Shown: positions 15,401 to 25,739 of the stretch, one piece after another
Numbering within the stretch: the first letter of the stretch is position 1
Layout of the letters: every line of letters starts with the position of its first letter
NCBI GenBank assembly: GCA_905250025.1
Contig: CAJNOJ010000071.1
Span: forward strand, 1-64,000
Direction: 5' to 3'
DNA from: Adineta ricciae
Taxonomy: Eukaryota > Rotifera > Eurotatoria > Adinetida > Adinetidae
Length of the DNA stretch: 64,000 bases
Translations under genes and position numbers: made by a program
The notes under the pieces: model-generated
The model's database searches: none
The model's input: only the letters and a program-made list of their open reading frames with translations
What the model was told of the DNA's origin: nothing

Positions 15401-17818
15401 CGACCTGAATCAACCTATACACCAACAAAAGAAGTTCGCCAACAAACTCAAACCTATCGTGAAAGTGGTATTCATGAACATCGTTTGGACTCTCCTCAGT
15501 CGGATGTTATCTCCTATCCCTTACCACCCTCGTCATTCATACAACAAGGCGAATCCGGACGTGTGGAAGAAACTTGGTTTAAACCAATTCAACATGATCG
15601 TTCACAGGATAGTCAACGTCAAAGTCCATCGTCTCGATCAAACATTCGTACATTGAGTGCTGGTCCACGTGCCGTTGAAGTAACCTCATTGAGTCCACAG
15701 AATCAAGTCACATTCGGTAAATACTCTCCAAATCAAATTATTGCCATTGTTCGTGTACCTGAACTGTCCAATGGCAACAATAATGCTCGACCTAGTCCAC
15801 CGATACGACATGGAACAAGCGAACCTGAACTGTACGTGCGAGCCAAACAAGAAGCAGCAGAAGAACAGCAGCAACAACAGCAACGCTCACGTTTACAATA
15901 TCAACGTGTTCAAGCAAGCAGTTATCGTCCACCATCGATCACTCAAGAATATCAACAAAGGCAAAGTCGATCACGCACTGGTAAGTTGACACAAAATAAG
16001 AAAAAAAAAGAAGAACGATGATTTGAAATTCTTTCCTCATAACTTACTTTCTTTATTTCACGTCGATTTTTGTTTCATTTGTAGCACGATCAGGTTCGCG
16101 TTTTATTTACTTGTGCTACCCTCTTGTTGGGTGCAAGCAAATATAAACACTTGTGTTCATTCTTCAAGCTTTTGCGTTTACTAATGACTTTGTTCTATCT
16201 ATCTATCTATCTATCCTATGAAGAACTATTTATACATATACATTTTATGATATTTAAACAAAATATTTATTTTTTCAATTTGAGCTAATGTGTGTTTGCT
16301 TTTTGCAGGTCCGTATGAAATTACAAATGAATATTCATCTCCAGTAGGAGCCCATACACGTTCGTCATCATACCATTCAGCTTTACACGATCAAGACGGT
16401 CAACAGCAACAAGATCGCGATGAATACCCACATTCTTCTCAGTCCGGAGCAGCGTATCGTCGTCAAACACAACGTCGTAGTGGCAGTCTGGGTACTCTTC
16501 TCGGACCAAATATTGAATTTGAAATTGAGATCGAAAAACGTCCACCACAACAACCGGAACAACCAACTGTAGTTTCACTCGATCAACCTACACGAGCCAT
16601 TGTCACCTCATCAAAAGATGGCCGAGTGTCTATTCGAAATGTCGCTGCACGTCCAGGAAATACACTTGTGATCAATAGTGATTTTCATGCATCCGATCGC
16701 TCATTGAATCGTTCATCTGGCTACTTTAGTTCGGAAGAATTGCGTTCCCAAGGTCTGAATACAAATTACTCGAGCGATGAACAATCAAGTGGTGCTGGTG
16801 CCAATCAGAATCAACATTCTCAATCATCCAACACACCATCGTCGATGCACACACGACGTTACAAAAACAATGAGCAAGGTTTTTCAAAGCTTCCATCACA
16901 CTATCGTCCAAAACAACAGAATCATTATCAACAGTTAAATACTGAAAATTTCGATCAGGTTAATCGTATTGTTAATCGTTATTCACGACAATCAAATACC
17001 GCAGCTGGTTTCAACGACGCTATTGATCAAATCGATGCACTCTACAATAATCTTGATGTTCAAACCAATGAAGATTATATTATGGGAAGCAATCCAGCAA
17101 CAACAACTCCTCCATCGACATACGATTTCTCCCAGCCAACATCCGTAACCAACCGTCGTAAATACTTATCACAAAATGCTAATGATTATTCGAAACGTTA
17201 TTCCTCAACTGGCTTTCAACATGTTCCAGCTCAACACGAACAAGAGATCATCACAAGTAATACAAATTCACGTCATCTTGTTTCTCCGCCAACAACATTC
17301 AGTTCGGAAAAACGTCATTATGATACACATCGTGCACTGAGTGATAACGAAAACTTGAACAGTGTCAATGAACACAATCGTCGATGGGGTTCAACATCAT
17401 TAAATGATCTTGTTATGGCAACACCAATACGACCTTCTCAATCATTATCATCATCAGGTATCTTAGCTGACTATGCTACACCTGGCTCTGTCAGTCCAAA
17501 TTCCGGTTTTGGATCAACGCAAAATGTTATCCTGCAACAAAATCGTTTGAATGCACAATCACAAATCGTGCAACGTAATCGAACGTCAGTCAAACAAATG
17601 AAACAAAAGAGTGCAGCAAAGAAACGAACGGGAAGCAATCAGGGGTATGCCGAGAAAGCCACTTCATTCATTTCAATCGATTCATTTGCTTACTTTTTCT
17701 TCACAGGCAATATAGCGATGAAGAAGATGATAATGATTCTCTTGGTGATCATGATTCACCACTGTCGGATACTGGCCGTCCACAACCACCAACTCGATCA
17801 TCTAATCGTCAACAATAA
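421..17818 (+). CDS. Giant low-complexity protein of unknown function, at least 16 exons, 5' end not seen
   Basis: I do not recognise this protein. Exons read as 421-1123, 1178-1764, 1849-3028, 3260-3450, 3551-3676, 3999-6368, 7742-7937, 10916-11587, 11653-12260, 12374-12649, 12893-13258, 13962-14418, 14485-15324, 15378-15980, 16309-17644 and 17707-17818 (TAA). All borders are GT-AG and all phases match, giving roughly 3,540 codons; this consistency is the main evidence for a single gene. The protein is rich in Ser, Thr, Gln, Glu, His and Arg, with poly-Ser, poly-Pro, poly-Gln and poly-Thr runs and almost no hydrophobic segments, so it is probably disordered and cytoplasmic or nuclear. The first exon has a basic, helical-looking end. 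The 2.37-kb sixth exon carries two copies of a motif reading H-x-LPL-[VI]-[DN]-[QE]-IS. Several DSG motifs occur. A cytoskeletal scaffold is a guess only. Confidence 0.75.
3088..3135 (+). other. Candidate 48-nt cassette exon of the giant gene
   Basis: Inside the 3029-3259 intron, an acceptor (ATTAG at 3083-3087) and a donor (GTGAGT from 3136) bracket 48 nt. In the gene's phase this reads EVPIIEVSITIPASF and continues in frame into the 3260 exon. Because 48 is a multiple of three, inclusion or skipping both keep the frame. No transcript evidence is available. Confidence 0.4.
6369..7741 (+). other. Long intron of the giant gene
   Basis: This 1.37-kb interval lies between donor GTAAAA and acceptor ATCTAG. 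It is far longer than the ~50-bp introns typical of the window. I see no ORF with coding character on either strand. It holds an AGAGAG-rich purine tract near 7135-7152 and pyrimidine-rich TCTTC stretches near 7276-7440. Confidence 0.6.
7938..10915 (+). other. Largest intron of the giant gene (2.98 kb)
   Basis: The donor GTAAAA follows the isolated 7742-7937 exon and the acceptor TTTAG precedes 10916. The interval is AT-rich with several CTTTCTTT/AAGAAAG pyrimidine-purine tracts (9140-9190, 9890-9915) and a TA-rich run near 10690-10710. Apart from the candidate internal first exon at 10284-10389 I see no coding segment. Confidence 0.6.
10284..10389 (+). other. Candidate alternative first exon (internal promoter isoform) of the giant gene
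   Basis: An ATG at 10284 opens 35 codons plus one base and then meets a consensus donor, GTAAGATT, from 10390. The peptide starts MNISSSSSSMNRTSEF and has the Ser/Thr-rich style of the main protein. The phase-1 end joins in frame to the exon at 10916 (CGA A + TT CGT gives Arg-Ile-Arg). The main upstream exon (7742-7937) also ends in phase 1, so both could feed the same acceptor. This would give a shorter isoform lacking the first ~1,780 codons. No promoter motif is obvious. Confidence 0.45.
16196..16215 (+). repeat. Short tetranucleotide microsatellite (TCTA)n
   Basis: About five head-to-tail TCTA units are read directly. They lie in the 328-bp intron between giant-gene exons 15378-15980 and 16309-17644. 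Confidence 0.8.
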
Positions 17819-19324
17819 ATCAGCAAACTAAAATCTGCAGTGGATGTCAGATTAATCTGTGTGAATGAACGTCAATTGAATGATTCTTCCGTGTGTGTGT
17901 GTGCGTGTATTTTGAACTCTATTTGTGCGAAGATTATTTGCTCCAGGTCGTCAACTAATTCGTTTTTCTCTCAGGAAAATTCTATTCGTTCCGATTAGAA
18001 CACTCATTAGGTACAGCCAAAGACCGGAATGAATAAGCAACTGATGTTAGAATAGTTTTATTCATTATCTATCAATACCTGCTTATTCACTTATACGAGA
18101 GAAAAATCATTCACTAGATGCTATTGCTTCTTCTTCTTCTTCTTCTTTTTCTTTTACCTTTTTTATTATTACAAAAGAAAACACCGACAGTTGCTGCTGC
18201 GTTTTTTGAATCGTGTGAAATTTGTATGGTATGATTGTCTAATTTCCATTTTTGTGTTTATAAAATTACGTTTTTTTTGTTCTTTTTTCCTCTTTTTTTG
18301 TCTCATCTATTATTCATTCGTAATTCAACTATTTTTTTCTATCATAAATAAAAATTACACTTTTCAAATCTAGAACAATTCATTGTTTACTATTCTCTGT
18401 TTTCTCTGGCAAGGTTTCTCATTGGTAAGAATTCGATGGATTACAAGAAAATAAGCACAAAGATGGACTAGAATTATTCGACATTTATTAAACACGTTCG
18501 AATCCATTTCATAGTCAAGATGTCAAAGCACCTTTTCGATATGGATTGAATAACACAGACTGGGTTGATATAGTTCGTTCTAAATGATAGTTATGGAACC
18601 ATCCACGAATATCTGACAATTGTTTAAAATCTCATCGGATATTGGAAGAAAATTAGTGGACAAACGAAGAATGAAAGGAATAATCATCAGAAATTCCTCG
18701 ATTTCGTGACAGTTATATTGAATACACATGAATAATTCATCGATGAATGTATTTAAATATGATGATGAGACTAAACTAAGATCCGCATGTTTACGAACTT
18801 CATCCAAACGTGAAAGAACGAAACGACCATCATATAATTCAATTTAGATGTTTTAATGACATAACGATCGAGCGATTTGGAGTATAATTTAGTCGATCCT
18901 GAATGGATGTTTTTGAAAGAGTTGATATCATGCCGGTTAGTTATACTTCGCGAAAGAAAAAAAAAACTTATCGAAAATATAACAGAACCGAATGAAAGTG
19001 CATATTGTCAGCATGCTTCTCATACTTGTGACAGATGTTATTTTAATAAAATTCGTATTGAATATATTCGTCTGCTTTTTCGTACAGATGACTAGTTGGA
19101 CTGCTGCTGACATCTTTTGAGTGATTTGTTCGTTGGTTAGAAAGTATTTACGATTTTTTACGATCCACATTTACCTCATTACCTTGGACTCGGAATAGTA
19201 ATATTCTACAAGAATTCCTTTTTTCGAAGGCTTTAATTCTATCGAGAGTGATCTTTTTTATTCATTGTACAGGAATGTGATTGGCTCTATTTTCTAGAAT
19301 AATATTATCTGCTTTTAGTGGCAG
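17819..19324. other. Intergenic region downstream of the giant gene
   Basis: The first part is presumably the giant gene's 3' UTR, with a TG-rich run near 17890-17910 and a TTC repeat near 18126-18150. AATAAA-like signals occur near 18345. The only coding-like trace is a minus-strand fragment around 18580-18830, listed separately. Nothing else is recognisable up to the ATG at 19325. Confidence 0.6.
18580..18830 (-). pseudogene. Possible gene relic, minus strand
   Basis: One open frame reads RFVLSRLDEVRKHADLSLVS and continues to a stop at 18580 (75 codons from its internal Met). The amino-acid mix looks protein-like, with amphipathic stretches and charged clusters. There is no upstream start in frame, and reading further 5' on the same strand runs into stops and frame changes. 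I do not recognise the family. A decayed gene fragment is the simplest reading, but a chance open frame cannot be excluded. Confidence 0.25.
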
Positions 19325-20104
19325 ATGGATTTTGAAGCAGATGCGCTCATCGCACAAGCTGCTCGTAAAGAATCACCTGATACATTTGGTTTAATCACTT
19401 GTGCACTCTTTCATCAACCGAAACCAGCGCTGTTTGCTGATTTTTATCGTAAATTAACTGAAGAATTATACAATAGTTTTACCGACGACGAAAAACAATC
19501 CGTTTATCTTTATCCGATCGCGTACCTACACATCACCATTTCCACATTATATAATTTCAAACATTCGAAGCCTCAATTTCCTGAACGATGCTTAGAATAT
19601 TGGAAGGAGCGATTCACCCAACTGAAACAAACGTCGAAAAACAAGCCGATTCGTCTCTCACTAGAGGCCATTCAACTTTCTAAAGCTGCTGGTTTCTTCT
19701 TGTATAAAGATGAACAACATGCAGTTGATGATCTTCGCCAATCGATTCGAACTATTTGCGTACCAGAAGAAGGACAACCGGCTTTGCACGTGCCAAATAT
19801 TGTTCATACATCATTTTTACGTTTTATAAAGAAACCAGCCGATTCGGGTCAGTTTGAAGAAAAATTTCACCGTATTTGTAAAAAGAACTTTGAGCAAATA
19901 GGTGAGACTTTTTTAGAATTTGATGAAGTTTGTTTAGCATTTGAATCTCAACCGTATATGCATATCGAATGTGATGAATCTCATGTACTTGACGTAATGA
20001 AATGTTAAATTTTTCTTTCAGATTCTGTTTTTTTCCTAACGAAATGTCGACTGAATATAATGGAAAACAGAAAAATCTTGACGGTACGATTTCAATCGAT
20101 CTAA
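19325..20104 (+). CDS. 2H phosphoesterase-like protein
   Basis: Two exons, 19325-19970 and 20022-20104, give 242 codons. The first exon carries two H-h-[ST]-h signatures of the 2H (LigT/CPDase) superfamily: LHITIST near residue 74 and VHTSFLRF near residue 161, spaced as expected for two catalytic histidines on a bilobal fold. Family members hydrolyse cyclic phosphodiesters or 2',5'-oligonucleotides; the substrate here cannot be read. Unspliced, the frame would stop at 20008. Removing the 51-bp intron (GTGATG...TTTCAG) restores a C-terminus reading YSVFFLTKCRLN, which fits a closing beta strand. The stop is only 7 bp before the UGDH start. Confidence 0.6.
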
Positions 20105-20111
20105 TGTATAA

Positions 20112-22183
20112 ATGACACAATTTATTCTAGACGCTGACCTCGATGAATGTCAGCATGATAATCCAACATTCCGAATTTGTTGCATCGGTAAGATTAGATT
20201 ATAATAGTTGCAAACAAGTCACTTTGTATTTGTGTTAGGTGCCGGATATGTTGGTGGTCCAACATGTGCCATCATTGCCAGTAAATGTCCACATATACAA
20301 GTGACAGTAGTTGATGTTAGTGCAGAGAGAATTGCTGCATGGAATTCTGATCATTTACCTTTGTTCGAAGTAAGTTTTATCATTGGTCTTTGACATAGTA
20401 ACGTCGAAAACGATTTTGTTTAGCCGGGACTTGAAGGAATAGTTAAAAAGATTCGTAATCGTAATTTGTTCTTCTCAACTGATACGAAAACAGCCATTCG
20501 AGAAGCCGACCTAATCTTTATTAGTGTTAATACGCCAACAAAGTCCTATGGGTTTGGAAATGTAAGTACAATTGAACATACTCATCTTCTTTTTCGAATC
20601 ATCTATCAAAAATATTAGATTATAGTGATAAAGGATTATAAAAAATAACAATAAGTATCACGTAGTGTCGCTGCTATACGATAACATTGTAGAGTTTGAC
20701 ATGAAATTTATTTTGCTGTATGACAGATGCTATTTTTGGTTGTTTTAAATCAAACTGATTAGTGTTTTTGGTGTTTGTAGGGACGAGCACCGGATTTACG
20801 TTATGTAGAAGAAGCTGCACGGCAGATTGCTCATACGGCGACTAGCAATAAAATCGTTGTAGAAAAATCAACAGTACCTGTCAAAGCAGCTGAATCAATA
20901 AAGACAATTTTAAAAACAAACAAGCAGCCTGGTGTCAGCTACCAAGTTCTATCGAATCCCGAATTCTTAGCTGAAGGCTCAGCAATCAATGATCTTCTAG
21001 CACCCGACCGTGTTTTGATCGGTGGCGATGAAACAATCGAAGGATCATTGGCGATCAAAAAATTAGCTTGGATCTATGAACATTGGGTACCGAAAGAGAG
21101 AATTCTTACAACGAATACATGGTCATCGGAGTTATCGAAATTAGTTAGTAATTCGATTATACTTTGTAGAACAAAACAATGAACTGAATTTATTTAGGTT
21201 GCTAACGCATTTTTAGCTCAACGCATCTCAAGTATCAATACAATATCTGCTGTCTGCGAAGCAACAGGTGCATCTGTAAGTGAAGTGGCCAAAGCAGTTG
21301 GTCTAGACTCACGTATTGGCAATAAATTTTTGAATGCTAGTATCGGTAAATTGATATTCTAGTGTCAGTTAACAAAATGTTCATCGATTGAATGTAATTG
21401 ATAGGTTTTGGTGGTAGCTGTTTTCAGAAGGATGTTTACAATTTAATTTATCTTGCTGAATCTTTAAAATTAGAACCAGTCGCGCAATATTGGTTGCAAG
21501 TGATTAAAATAAATGATTGGCAACGCGAGCGATTTGCACAGATGATTGTGCAGAATTTATTCGGAAGTGTTACTGGCAAGAAAATCGCTATTCTGGGATT
21601 TGCGTTCAAAAAAGATACAGCTGATACACGGTAATTCTATCCAATAGAAGATTGAAAAAGTAATCTCAATTGCATTTTTTAGTGAATCTTCGAGTATTTA
21701 TGTCTGTCGATATTTATTGGCTGAAGGTGCATCGTTGCATATCTATGACCCCAAAGTGCCAGTCAGTCGCATATTTCTTGACTTATCTGAACAAACTGGC
21801 AAAACAGAAGATGAATGTAAGTAACACGTAAATGATTGATCGAGTTGAGCTATTCGTTTTTTGTCTTAGTACGTGAACACGTTCAGATTGCCAACGATGC
21901 ATATGAAGCCGCCAAAGATTCTCACGCGCTTGTGGTTTGTACTGAATGGGATGAATTTAAAGTAAATAATGTTAATTGAATAGTCTCCTTGTATAAATAA
22001 TCAATCTTTATTATTCAGCAATTAGATTATCAATTGATCTATAGTACAATGAAAAAGCCATCATTTATATTTGATGGTCGTCTCATTCTTGATCACGATC
22101 AATTACTGAGTTTTGGATTCAATGTCTTTTGCATTGGGAAGAAACCACCGAATAATCAATATATGAATCAAAGTCCTCGATAA
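20112..22183 (+). CDS. UGDH: UDP-glucose 6-dehydrogenase
   Basis: It oxidises UDP-glucose twice with NAD+ to UDP-glucuronate, the precursor for glycosaminoglycans and glucuronidation, in the cytosol. Nine exons (20112-20187, 20239-20369, 20424-20561, 20781-21143, 21198-21345, 21405-21630, 21683-21816, 21870-21961, 22019-22183) give 490 residues, against 494 in human. The N-terminal Rossmann motif is [12 protein letters not shown], with VVDVS at the end of strand 2. The NPEFLAEG and catalytic-cysteine [10 protein letters not shown] motifs are intact, as is the C-terminal nucleotide-binding [11 protein letters not shown]. The start at 20112 is the only in-frame ATG before the Rossmann motif. 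It lies 7 bp after the previous gene's stop, which suggests a shared or trans-spliced transcript. Confidence 0.96.
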
Positions 22184-22495
22184 AAAGTCTTCTTCTTTTT
22201 CTCCATCACTATTTTATTTGGACATGACAACGAACGTCAATAATACTTAGATAATCGCAAAGCATTATTGTGATTTGAAGTTATGGTCGCTTTTCTCGCA
22301 TATCTCACGATTATACTGTTTTTTTTCATTAATTGACATGTTTATATGTTATCATATATATATATAATAAATTTGTCTTTTATATTTGAGCGAGTAATTT
22401 TTTGCGTACTAATAAAAACGAGCTTCTTTTCTATTTCTACTTAAAATTTCATTTTGATTTTGTTTTCAAGATTGATATACTTTTGAAGGCAAACA
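22184..22495. other. UGDH-GNL1 spacer
   Basis: This short AT-rich spacer contains a (TA)n run near 22354-22366 and an AATAAA at 22367-22372 that probably serves as the UGDH polyadenylation signal. I see no other feature. Confidence 0.6.
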
Positions 22496-24696
22496 ATGAG
22501 TGGTGCTCGGAAGAAACCATTTAGTTCAAAGAAGAAAAAGGAACAATTGAAATTAAAAAGAGAAAAAATTCGAGCGCAAGGTAACATGGATTATTTTTTT
22601 GAACGATCTAATCATTGAAGTGTTACTCTCTAGGCGATAAATGGGCGGATTCGGACGAAGACTCAGGAACTATCGATATCAATACAACACAAGGTTCCCG
22701 TCGGCGAATAAATGAACAACCTGTTCGAGATGCGGCGACACACAATCCAAATCGGTAATATCCTACTGTTCTTTGTATGGCTTAGCGGATTCTGTTTTAG
22801 ATATCGACTTCATTTTCAACGTGAATCACGTGATGAAATCGAACGACGGAAAAAAGTTGCACAATTACCGATTAAGAAACTTTCCGAAGAGTCGCTAGAA
22901 ATTCCTATCGAACAAATCTATCGACCTGGTAGTGCGCTCGATATGCCTGTACGACCGCCATGGACATACGAAATGACCAAGGAACAGTTAGAAGAACAAG
23001 AACAGACTTATTTCAATGTAAGGAGAAAATCAAAGCTTCATCATTAATGTATATGTGTACGTTTAGGGCTATCTGGAAAAGATCTTCGCAAGTTTTGAGC
23101 CAGGCGATCTGAGTTACTTTGAGATGAATTTAGAAACATGGCGGCAATTATGGCGAACAGTTGAGATTTGTGATATTATCCTAATGATTGTTGATATTCG
23201 TTTTGCTGTAAGAAAAATATCACCTTTTATTTCGTCTCTATTTCAGCATTTCTTCTCTCTTTTAGGTTCTTCATTTTTCCCCAGCGCTCTACGATTATGT
23301 CACACGTATTCATAACAAACAGTTGATTGTCATTCTGAATAAAATCGATCTCGCACCACCATCTGTTGTCGTTGCTGTAAAAGACTATTTCTCAAAGAAG
23401 TTTCCTCAATTACACATTCTTACATATACATCTTATCCAAAAGATCTAGCAACAACACGTGAAGATTTTGATAATTATCAAGTTATGGCACGAATCGTTC
23501 GTCGAAAAAATTATTATGCTATTGGGCCATTATCACTATATGAATGTATTTCATCGATAGTTGGCTCACGAATTGATCTGTCGTCGTGGAAAAAACATAT
23601 TCAAGAGTGTATGGAAGATGAAACAATTACTACTGATCTTAAACAGGAACAGATCGTCGATGTTTCACCACTAACACAGACAAAGAAAATGAATAGTTAT
23701 ATCACATTAGGTTTTACAGGATATCCGAATGTCGGTAAATCTTCAATTTTGAATAGTATTGTTGGTCATAAAGTAGTCAGCGTATCACGTACTCCGGGAC
23801 ATACAAAACATTTTCAAACGATACATTTAACACCTACTGTTCATCTATGCGATTGTCCAGGTTTAGTTTTCCCTTCGTATGTCGAACGGCCGTTACAAGT
23901 AAGTACTAGGTTAGATGTTCTTGTCATCTGAAGTATCTTTTTCAAAGATTTTAGCTGGAATTTATCCAATAGCGCAAGTACAAGAGCCATACACAGCTGT
24001 CGGATATCTTGCTCAATGGTTACCACTGACGAAAATTTTGAAAATAGAAAGATTAGAACAGGATATACCAAATTACAGTGCATTCGATATTTGTGAGGGT
24101 AAGCTCTTCAAACTATCTTATTTCACTAGCAAGTAGATATATGCATATTGGTATGATTTTTAGCATGGGCTTTAAAACGTGGATTTCTTACAGCCAAAGC
24201 ATCGCGTCCTGATATCTACCGAGCTGCTAATCATATTCTTCGGTTAGCACTCGATGGACGAATCAATTTATGTCTTCGTCCACCTGGTTTTACTGCTGAG
24301 AAAGGCATGTTCATCTGCTTGATCGTCTGTTTTCTGTTACCATTCCATGTTGTTTTAGACCGATATATATCGGATCCTCGAGCACTTGAACTTGAGCAGC
24401 AGATTCAGTCGGCTGTTGATAAACAAAAACGTCCTGAAAGTGATATATCGGCTGGTGATGATAGTGAAGCATTCCCCGCGAGTGATGATCATCAGTTAGC
24501 ATCGTGTAGTGCGTCTACAAGTGACCAAGGACCTGATAGAGTTGAAGAATTCAACAGATTCGATGTTTTCAATCGTGATAACGAAGATAGAGACACCATA
24601 AAGTCAATGAAGCATGTTCGCCGACGAACACGACGAAAATCGAGTAACAGCAATCAACATGAAAACGATGATAACGAAGAAGGAGAAGTGGATTAG
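22496..24696 (+). CDS. GNL1: Circularly permuted GTPase GNL1 (HSR1 family)
   Basis: This is a nuclear/nucleolar YlqF/MMR1-type GTPase. Eight exons (22496-22580, 22634-22754, 22801-23017, 23067-23207, 23266-23898, 23948-24098, 24164-24304, 24359-24696) give 608 residues, against 607 in human. The N-terminus is Lys-rich (MSGARKKPFSSKKKKEQLK), as in animal GNL1. The G motifs appear in permuted order: NKID (G4) near residue 240, then GYPNVGKSS (G1), then DCPG (G3). The stretch ILAGIYPIAQVQEPYTAVGY follows and is diagnostic for the family. The acidic, Ser-rich tail resembles the human one. The last intron appears to use a GC donor (AAAG|GCATGT) because no GT keeps the frame. Confidence 0.94.
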
Positions 24697-25145
24697 ACAG
24701 GAGACATTCAATAATTGTTGTCTTTCATTCAATAAACATTTTTAGTGTTAACAGTTAGGTTTTCCTCGGATAATTGAACAGTTTAAATGTATAAAATTAA
24801 CTAGTGATACTCGATTGAAAATTTCTTTTTTATATCTCGATGAAGAATATCTTTCCGAGAATACGAGAAGAGGAAAGGTTAAGATGAATTTTTTTCCGTA
24901 GTTATAACCAAGCAGAGAAATATCGCTACATCGTGAATCTTCCATGTTTCTTTTATTTTTCTGTAACTATATTTCTTCCTTTATTCGGACGATAAAAAAA
25001 AAACTTTCCTGCTGTTAAAAAAAAAACTAAAATGAATGAATCGATAAATATATTATATTCATATAGTTCTTTTTTTTTGTTCTCATATTAAGATGTACAT
25101 ATTTATTTATTCAGATTTTCTAACAAAGTAAAATAAAACAAAACT
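24697..25145. other. GNL1-TOM22 intergenic region
   Basis: It contains AATAAA at 24731-24736, a likely GNL1 polyadenylation signal, and several A- and T-homopolymer runs (24997-25026, 25070-25079). No gene is seen on either strand. Confidence 0.6.
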
Positions 25146-25739
25146 ATGGATGAAGAAGTTCTCCGACAACTTCTAACATCGCAAGATGGTCTCGAATTCT
25201 CTCCAACTGCTGAAATGATGATGATGAATTCAGCAATAGCCGGATCAGTGAACGAAAATGATTCCATCGATCCTGAATTAATTGAAACTATCCAACAGCA
25301 AGTAATACGTGTTAATCCACCGGTGACGACTTCGACTGTAGCACGCATTAACAACAACGACGATGATGATGATGATGACGATTTACTAGAAGATGAAACC
25401 GTACTTGAACGTATCATTGCATTGAAAGAAATGTTTCCAGAAAGTGTTCAAAATACAGTTGGAAAAGTAAATAGTGCAGTTGTCAATACAACAAAATTTG
25501 CCTACAGCAAAGGTCGTACAGCAGCTTGGTGGTAAGTTTCATTGAGTACTGTTTTATCTGTTCTATAACACTATTTTTTGGTCGCATCTAGGATTACTTC
25601 AACAATGTGTGTCCTCGTTTTTCCAATTCTCATCCAAAAAGAATTGTTACAAGTTGCCGAACAAATTAGTCGCGAACAACGATCGATTCTTCTCGGTCCA
25701 CAAGCCGCAGCCGGTGCTGTTGGTAGTGGTGCGTTCTAG
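25146..25739 (+). CDS. TOMM22: Mitochondrial import receptor subunit TOM22
   Basis: It is the central receptor of the outer-membrane TOM translocase. Two exons, 25146-25531 and 25592-25739, give 177 residues. The acidic cytosolic domain includes an eight-Asp run (~residues 70-77), then ERIIALKEMFPESVQ, matching the animal TOM22 ERLWGLTEMFPERV segment. A tail-type transmembrane helix follows (AAWWITSTMCVLVFPILI), and the intermembrane tail ends RSILLGPQAAAG, matching the family RQILLGP motif. The protein is about 35 residues longer than the human one because of the Asp/Asn-rich insert. It is the last gene of the plus-strand run. Confidence 0.92.
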
